Shown here: positions 58,450-64,000 of the stretch, one piece after another
Layout of the letters: every line of letters starts with the position of its first letter
Numbering within the stretch: position 1 is the stretch's first letter
Assembly: GCF_000346465.2 (NCBI RefSeq)
Contig: NC_034010.1
Coordinates: 28,312,787 to 28,376,786 of the forward strand
From: Prunus persica
Taxonomy: Eukaryota > Streptophyta > Magnoliopsida > Rosales > Rosaceae
Reading direction: 5' to 3'
Length of the DNA: 64,000 nucleotides
Made by a program: the position numbers and the translations under genes
Notes under the pieces: model-generated
Seen by the model: only the letters and a program-made list of their open reading frames with translations
Databases searched by the model: none
What the model was told of the DNA's origin: nothing

Positions 58450-60780
58450 TAGCTACGAATTTGAATCTCCCTGTAGCTAGACTTGAACTCAAAGCTTCGA
58501 TTTTCCCCTTTTTGTGTGTGTGTTGTTTAAAGATTTTCAATATTGATTGGATGGATTGGTCGATTGGAATCTGATAATGGAGTTGGAGAGAATCGGAAAC
58601 CCAAAATCCCTCTCTCTCTCTCTCTCTCTCTGGGTGAGGGATTGGGAGATTTGAATTTCACAAACCCTAATTTAATTATCGTAATTTGGAGGAGGGGTTT
58701 TGATTTGCGAGACTCTCTTCTGTCTCTCAGTCTCTTTCCCTCTCGGTAGGGAGGGAGGCGATGTACAAAACTGGAATTGCGTCATGTGTACGAGAACGTC
58801 GAATTACTTAAATGCCCTGTCATAATAGGGTTTTCTTCGTCTTTTTAGACACCCGAGCAATTTTGAGGCTATCATCCTCATCCTCTAAGAAATTTGCAAA
58901 AAAAATAAAAAAGAAAGGTATCAGGCCCTTATGCCAAAAGAATTAGTAAAAATATAAAAATGACTTGGGCATCACGTTTCATACTTTCTGTTTTCTTCGT
59001 TATTGTTATTTATGTTCCAAATCTTATATATGGCAAATTAGATAAGTAAACTAACTAAAAAATGTGAATTCATAAACGCATGTATTTGCCATATTGTTTC
59101 CAAACAATCCACATCAAATCACTCATGAATATTTAGGACCTTTGCCCTCTCCCTCTACCAACTCATGAATTCTTTAATTTAAACTTTGAATATGTCGATT
59201 ATACTTAATTTATAGTGTTTTTTTTTATATATACAAACGATAGTCTATTTAATTTAATTTAAACTACGATGATGATAATTTTAACTTGAGTGCACAGTAA
59301 AAAGAACATCCGATCTAACTAACTTGGTTAAGCCCATATTGATAAAGTATCACACTATTTGAAATACGTGGTCACATGTGATACTATATAGTAAAATAAA
59401 CATTAATATTGTTAGTATATTCTTTAGAACTAGTCCATATAATATTATACATCAAAATCTTATGGCCCTGCAAAAGCTGCATGCCTCTCAAACTCCCACC
59501 TTTGGAAAGCCATGCAATTTTGGTCTCAAAAGTTCACCTCATCAAAGGCCAAAGGGGTCATATTCCTAAGATGAAGACAAATGAAGGTAGATTTCGTTTA
59601 CATTTGGCGGATAAGAAAAGAAAAAATTGACTGTCTCAACTTCCAAAGCCCAAGTAGTTTAATATATACACCATATCATTTGGGTTTTTACCAAATTAAG
59701 GAAAAGTCCATAAAAACTTATATAATGCATTTTCATCATTTGACAATTCTATCTCTCTTAACAAGTTGTCGTTTTCAGCTTCTAGAAGAGAAACATTTCT
59801 ACATCTGTGTTCCCAACAACCTCTTTTATTTTTCTCTCATCGATAATAACAGAAAACAGAAACAAGAAGAAAAAAGAAGAAGAAGAAGAAGGTTTCGTAG
59901 TTGATGACGTCCATACAAGAATATAATGAAGTGGGCATGAAGTCAAAACTTGCATGCACGTTGTTTCTTGTTGCCAGGACAATTTCTCACCAACTGTTTA
60001 GTTTTTGGGAGATTTTGAAAAAGGTCAAAGGAGATAAATTTTTTTTTAAAGAAACTAAAATAGACAAAATTGTCCTTATTTATTTTTGAATTTTCTAAAA
60101 AATTCTTTACATTTGCATATTTTTGATTTGAAAGTTGAAAAGTTTTTTTTGTTTTTTTTAAAAAAAAGCCAAAGCTTTGGTTTTTTTCAAAAATAAAATT
60201 TTTTTTATGACTAAAACCTAAATTTATTTTAGTTTTTAGTTGTTCTTCTCGACATTAAAATCTGCCATTAAAATGGTTTGGTTATGAGTTAACCTCATGT
60301 CAAAACTTAGTTTTATTTTTACTTTGTATTTTCCTCAGTATAGTTGGATTGAAGTGCGTATATGTTCAAATTGTCCCAAGTTTCTCAGAAAGGAAAGTTA
60401 GTTTTGTTTCCTCTTTTGATGAGGGAAAGAAAAAAGGAAAGTGGTTAGGAAAAGCGAGTACGCGGTATTTTAATTAAGCCAGCGAGTAGAGAGACCCGTA
60501 TTTGGAAAAAAATTATATAAAAGAAGAAGGAAAAAAAAAGAAGAAGAAGGCAAATTGCCAATATTGATGAGACAGTAGAGTAGAAGTAAATAAACAAGGG
60601 GAAGAGCCAAACATCAGAAGCAATAAGAGTTTAAAGCACACTCGGAGGAAGCCAAAGCCAAGGAGAAAGAGCTCAGCCCACAGGACAGGACAGTTCTGTC
60701 TTGCGGAGCTCAACTCAACCACTGCTCCAACGGACTCCTTCGTCTTTGCCTTTTCTTTTTGGTTCTCTCTCTTTAAACAG
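58450..60780. other. divergent intergenic region between ZFWD and PEPKR2 genes
   Basis: No gene seen. A CT microsatellite (about 58610-58632) lies in the ZFWD leader or promoter. Copy B of the dispersed repeat is at 59960-60225. The last part before 60781 probably includes the first non-coding exon of the kinase gene. Confidence 0.5.
59960..60225. repeat. dispersed repeat, copy B
   Basis: Same orientation and block order as 39776-40035, diverged by many substitutions and small indels. Confidence 0.7.
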
Positions 60781-61337
60781 GTACGTTTCCATCTCTCGCT
60801 CTCTCTCTCTCTCTGTGTCTCTCTGTATCTGTTTGAGTGTGTGTGAAGTTGGGGTTGTGGGTTCGCTTGTAACTACTTAAAAATATGGATCTGGGTCGAT
60901 TTGTTTTCAACTGAAATTGGAGGGCTTGAGTTGAATTTGGGTTTTGTTCGTGAAAGTTGGGGACTTTTTAGGGTGATGGGTTTGGGTGCTTCTGCTTTTG
61001 CGAGGTGGATAAGGAAAATTGCGCTTGTTTGCAGATGACTAGAGCTTGTTACTGGAGATTCTTAATTGATCTGTTCGTAAGCGTGGCGAAACTTTTTTTG
61101 TTTTTGTTTCTATTTTTGGGTGGTGTGTTAAAAGTGGGAGATTTGTGTCTAAATTGAATTTGCATTCTGCTTTGTGCTTGATTTTGAAAGTTGACAAGTC
61201 CAAAACGAAAGAAAATGTTAGTAGAAAGCAAAGAGATAGTTTTTCCTCTAAATAGAATTTGCTCCAATGGGTATTGTTTATAATTGCTTTTAGTTTTGAA
61301 TTTATTGCGTGAGACTGAATTTTGTTAATTCTTACAG
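60781..61337 (+). other. putative intron in the PEPKR2 5' UTR
   Basis: TTTAAACAG|GTACGTTT at 60780/60781 is a strong donor, followed by a CT-rich and then T-rich interior. CTTACAG ending at 61337 is a good acceptor. The following leader contains a minimal upstream frame (ATG GTT TAA at about 61418). The exon structure is inferred without transcript data. Confidence 0.45.
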
Positions 61338-61665
61338 TTTGATTTCCACCCAGATCCACGTGATCCAGTCACGTTGAAAAGGAGTTCCCCGTCGAAAGTT
61401 TGAGCTTTTGTTGTTCTGATGGTTTAAGTTCTAGAAGCATCATTGGCAACCTTAATTACTACTTTGGAAGAAGCTTCTCTTCTGATTCTGAATCCAGGGA
61501 ATACCTGTGCAAGCAAAAGAATCGAGATATTGACTTCAAACTTCAAAATTTTCTTCTGTTGGAATAAAAGGTTTTGAAATAAGCCACACAAAGCCGTGAA
61601 AATAGAAACTTGTGGACCAAGCTTGTGAATAATATTCTGGGTGGTTGGGGGAGCAGAATACTGGT

Positions 61666-64000
61666 ATGGCTGTTGCCAAGAGCAACAGCAGCAGTGCACC
61701 ATCAACATGCCCATGCAATTGTTACGAAGTCCAAAGCTTGACTTCCTCCGTTTTGGATGCAAACCAGACAGCAAATCTAAAAGATCGGTACATTCTTGGA
61801 GAGCAATTAGGTTGGGGGCAGTTTGGTGTTATTAGGGCGTGCACAGATAAGTTGACCGGAGAGGTGTTGGCATGCAAATCAATTGCTAAAGATCGATTAG
61901 TGACCTCAGATGATGTGCGAAGCATCAAGCTTGAGATTGAAATTATGACCAGGTTATCTGGACACCCAAATGTTGTAGATCTCAAGGCGGTGTATGAGGA
62001 GGAAGAGTATGTTCATTTGGTGATGGAGCTTTGTGCAGGAGGGGAGCTTTTCCACCAGTTAGAGAAGCATGGAAGATTCTCTGAGTCTGATGCCAGGGTT
62101 CTCTTTAGGCATCTGATTCAGGTAGTTTTATATTGTCATGAAAATGGGGTTGTTCATAGAGATTTGAAGCCAGAGAACATCCTATTGGCCACAAAAGCCT
62201 CCTCATCTCCAATTAAATTGGCAGATTTTGGTCTTGCAACGTACATCAAGCCTGGTACTTCCATACTTCTTTACTTTTTGATGATTTGCTTTTTTTGTTT
62301 TGTATTTAAATTTTCTGCAAACTTTGTGTTCAGTCAGATGTTTGACAATATTTTGGTTGAAGCAGGGGAAAGTTTGCATGGGTTAGTAGGCAGTCCATTT
62401 TATATAGCTCCTGAGGTACTTGCAGGGAGCTATAACCAGGCTGCGGATGTTTGGAGTGCAGGGGTTATTCTTTACATTCTTCTAAGTGGAATGCCACCAT
62501 TTTGGGGAAAGACAAAATCACGGATATTTGATGCTGTTAGGACAGCTGATCTGAGGTTCCCATCTGATCGCTGGGATCGTATTACTGAATCAGCTAAGGA
62601 TCTGATTAGAGGAATGCTCTCTACAGATGCTTCACGAAGGCTCACTGCTCAGCAGGTTTTAGGTAGGTCAAATGCGACCATGTGCACGCACACAAAGTTT
62701 ACTGAAATGCTATAACTGTCAAATCCGGACGTCCCATTTTTGTATTCTGGTTGGCATATTTGGAATGTGGAAGGTAATAATTGGATGATTGTTAATATAT
62801 TATCAAATTCTCTAAGATGATCTTTATTAGAAGAACCAAAGGAATTATCCATTTATATTGACTGTAACATTAACAAAGATGGTTGGTAGAGGGTTTGGAA
62901 CTTTGGAGAAGGCCTACTCTTAGGTTAATGCTTATATAAAGATACATGTCATCTTTTTGTGGTCATTCATGAATACATGCAAAAATATAGTGGTTATAAA
63001 TTGATACAAGATTGGAGTAAAATAGACCTTTGATCCTTGCTATTTATCTACACACTGTAGTTCTTCTGAGAAAGCAACATAGTATTATTATGGACAGATT
63101 TTGCATCAATGACTTTTCTTAACTCTGTACTCTGTGGTTTACTGGCGAAGTAATGCAGTTTATCTGTGCACTTGACTAATCTAGTAGGCTTCAAGTCCAA
63201 GAGATGCAACCCTTATGTTTCTTGTTTCTTCTTTCAACTCATTATATAATTACTCTGTTTTTTTTAAATAAAAAACTCATTATCTAATTACTCCGTGGTC
63301 TTTGTGAACTTTCCTTTTGTAGATCATCCTTGGATGAGTAGTCAACTGAGTCAGTGTGAAAGTGTAGGCTGTGACAATGGTAGCTCATTCTCTACCTCAT
63401 TTATGTCCAGGAGTCGGGACATCAGCTTTGGGACTGGATCACCTAGTATATGTGATGCCCAGTCACCTGCATTTACTTGCAGGTCATCTTTTTCTTCTTT
63501 CATGGCGGAACCATTTACTCCATGCATAGCATCCAGTGGGTTTTCATTCTGCGGCAATGGTGATTCTAATGGTTTGGAATTCTCCTCGCCTGTTCCCTCA
63601 ATGCCAAGCTTTGCATTCTTCAGCCCTGGCTCTTTGGTTGAGGAAAGTAGTTGTGCGTTAGAGTTCTCAGCCAGCATTTCCAGAGTAGACGCAATTCATG
63701 GAGGTATTTTGGGTTACTTTTTCTTGCTCCCTGCACCAGTATCATAGAAATCCCATCTCAATCGTATCAATGTATTGTGATGCAGAGACAAATGCAGGGA
63801 AGCTGCTCTTATTGCCAAATTCCCTTTCATTTGGACTTGAAGCTAGAGAAATGGTTAACAAACCAGTGGAAGCTAAAAGGACAGGTGGAACAATTGGATC
63901 CAGGACATCAGCTATTCACAGCAAGAGGAACCGTACAATCGGACTTGGTGAGCGTGAACAACTAGATTTCATGGTGACCGAATCAATCATTCGTTGGTCG
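61666..64000 (+). CDS. PEPKR2: PEPKR2-like serine/threonine protein kinase (3' end beyond window)
   Basis: Protein kinase of the CDPK/PPCK superfamily, related to PEP carboxylase kinases; substrate unknown. Exons 61666-62254, 62366-62662, 63323-63703 and 63786 onward; the frame is open at the window edge. The start is the first ATG (MAVAKSNSSS), since the upstream frame begins with TTG. Kinase landmarks are GEQLGWGQFG at 45-54, Lys71 in ACKSIAK, Asp166 in VVHRDLKPEN, Asp187 in LADFGLA, then SPFYIAPEVL and DVWSAGVILYILLSG. After DHPWM the protein has a Ser/Phe-rich tail, no EF hands and no autoinhibitory helix of the CDPK sort, and it ends with REQLDFMVTESIIRW, which fits PEPKR2. Intron 1 is 111 nt with no stop in frame, so intron retention would add 37 residues in the kinase domain. 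Confidence 0.88.

Overview
This window is nuclear DNA of a dicotyledonous plant. Genes are split by short GT-AG introns, the intergenic DNA is AT-rich and full of microsatellites and small non-autonomous transposons, and most proteins are the closest kind to Arabidopsis families. The sorbitol dehydrogenase and the repeat style fit a woody Rosaceae such as Prunus, but that assignment is inference. I could run no search. Family and ortholog names come from recognising motifs and recalled gene order, and exon borders were read by hand from splice signals and frame.

Layout from left to right. 1-2722: no gene. 2723-7473 (-): a seven-exon SOC1/AGL42/71/72-type MADS-box gene whose long introns hold a TRIM-like LTR fragment, a possible MITE and a 28-bp tandem repeat. 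8822-9752: a hAT-like non-autonomous element. 12087-13360 (+): a 2-oxoglutarate/Fe(II) oxygenase in four exons. 13789-16916 (-): a subtilase pseudogene. 17744-18958 (-): a class III peroxidase like PER66. 20667-21815 (+): a class I TCP transcription factor. 23014-24804 (+): an intronless PPR protein. 25262-27181 (-): a molybdenum-cofactor-sulfurase-like PLP protein. 27182-34188 has no protein gene but holds nested transposons and, at 33004-33121 (-), a MIR399 hairpin with P1BS-like sites. 34189-36504 (-): a HOTHEAD-like GMC oxidoreductase with a GC-AG intron. 38169-38287 (-): a broken first exon of a kelch-repeat gene. 41115-41420 (-): a small LysM protein. 44231-46075 (+): a second PPR gene, with a decayed copy of its 3' end at about 47757-48240. 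49565-49825: a small Helitron. 51173-52911 (+): NAD-sorbitol dehydrogenase. 55128-58449 (-): a CCCH/WD40 protein of the ZFWD type. 61666 to the window end (+): PEPKR2-like kinase, with its 3' end outside the window.

The genes do not form one pathway. The most informative large-scale signal is gene order. MADS, 2OG oxygenase, PER66, TCP, PLP protein, GMC oxidoreductase, SDH and ZFWD follow, in order, what I recall of Arabidopsis At5g51860 to At5g51980. The MIR399 and LysM genes instead match neighbours of AGL42 near At5g62150-At5g62165. The window may therefore keep an ancestral block that Arabidopsis split between two duplicated segments. Functionally the window touches phosphate signalling (MIR399), sorbitol use (SDH), flowering or abscission control (MADS), cell wall and cuticle (peroxidase, HOTHEAD-like) and organelle RNA processing (two PPR proteins).
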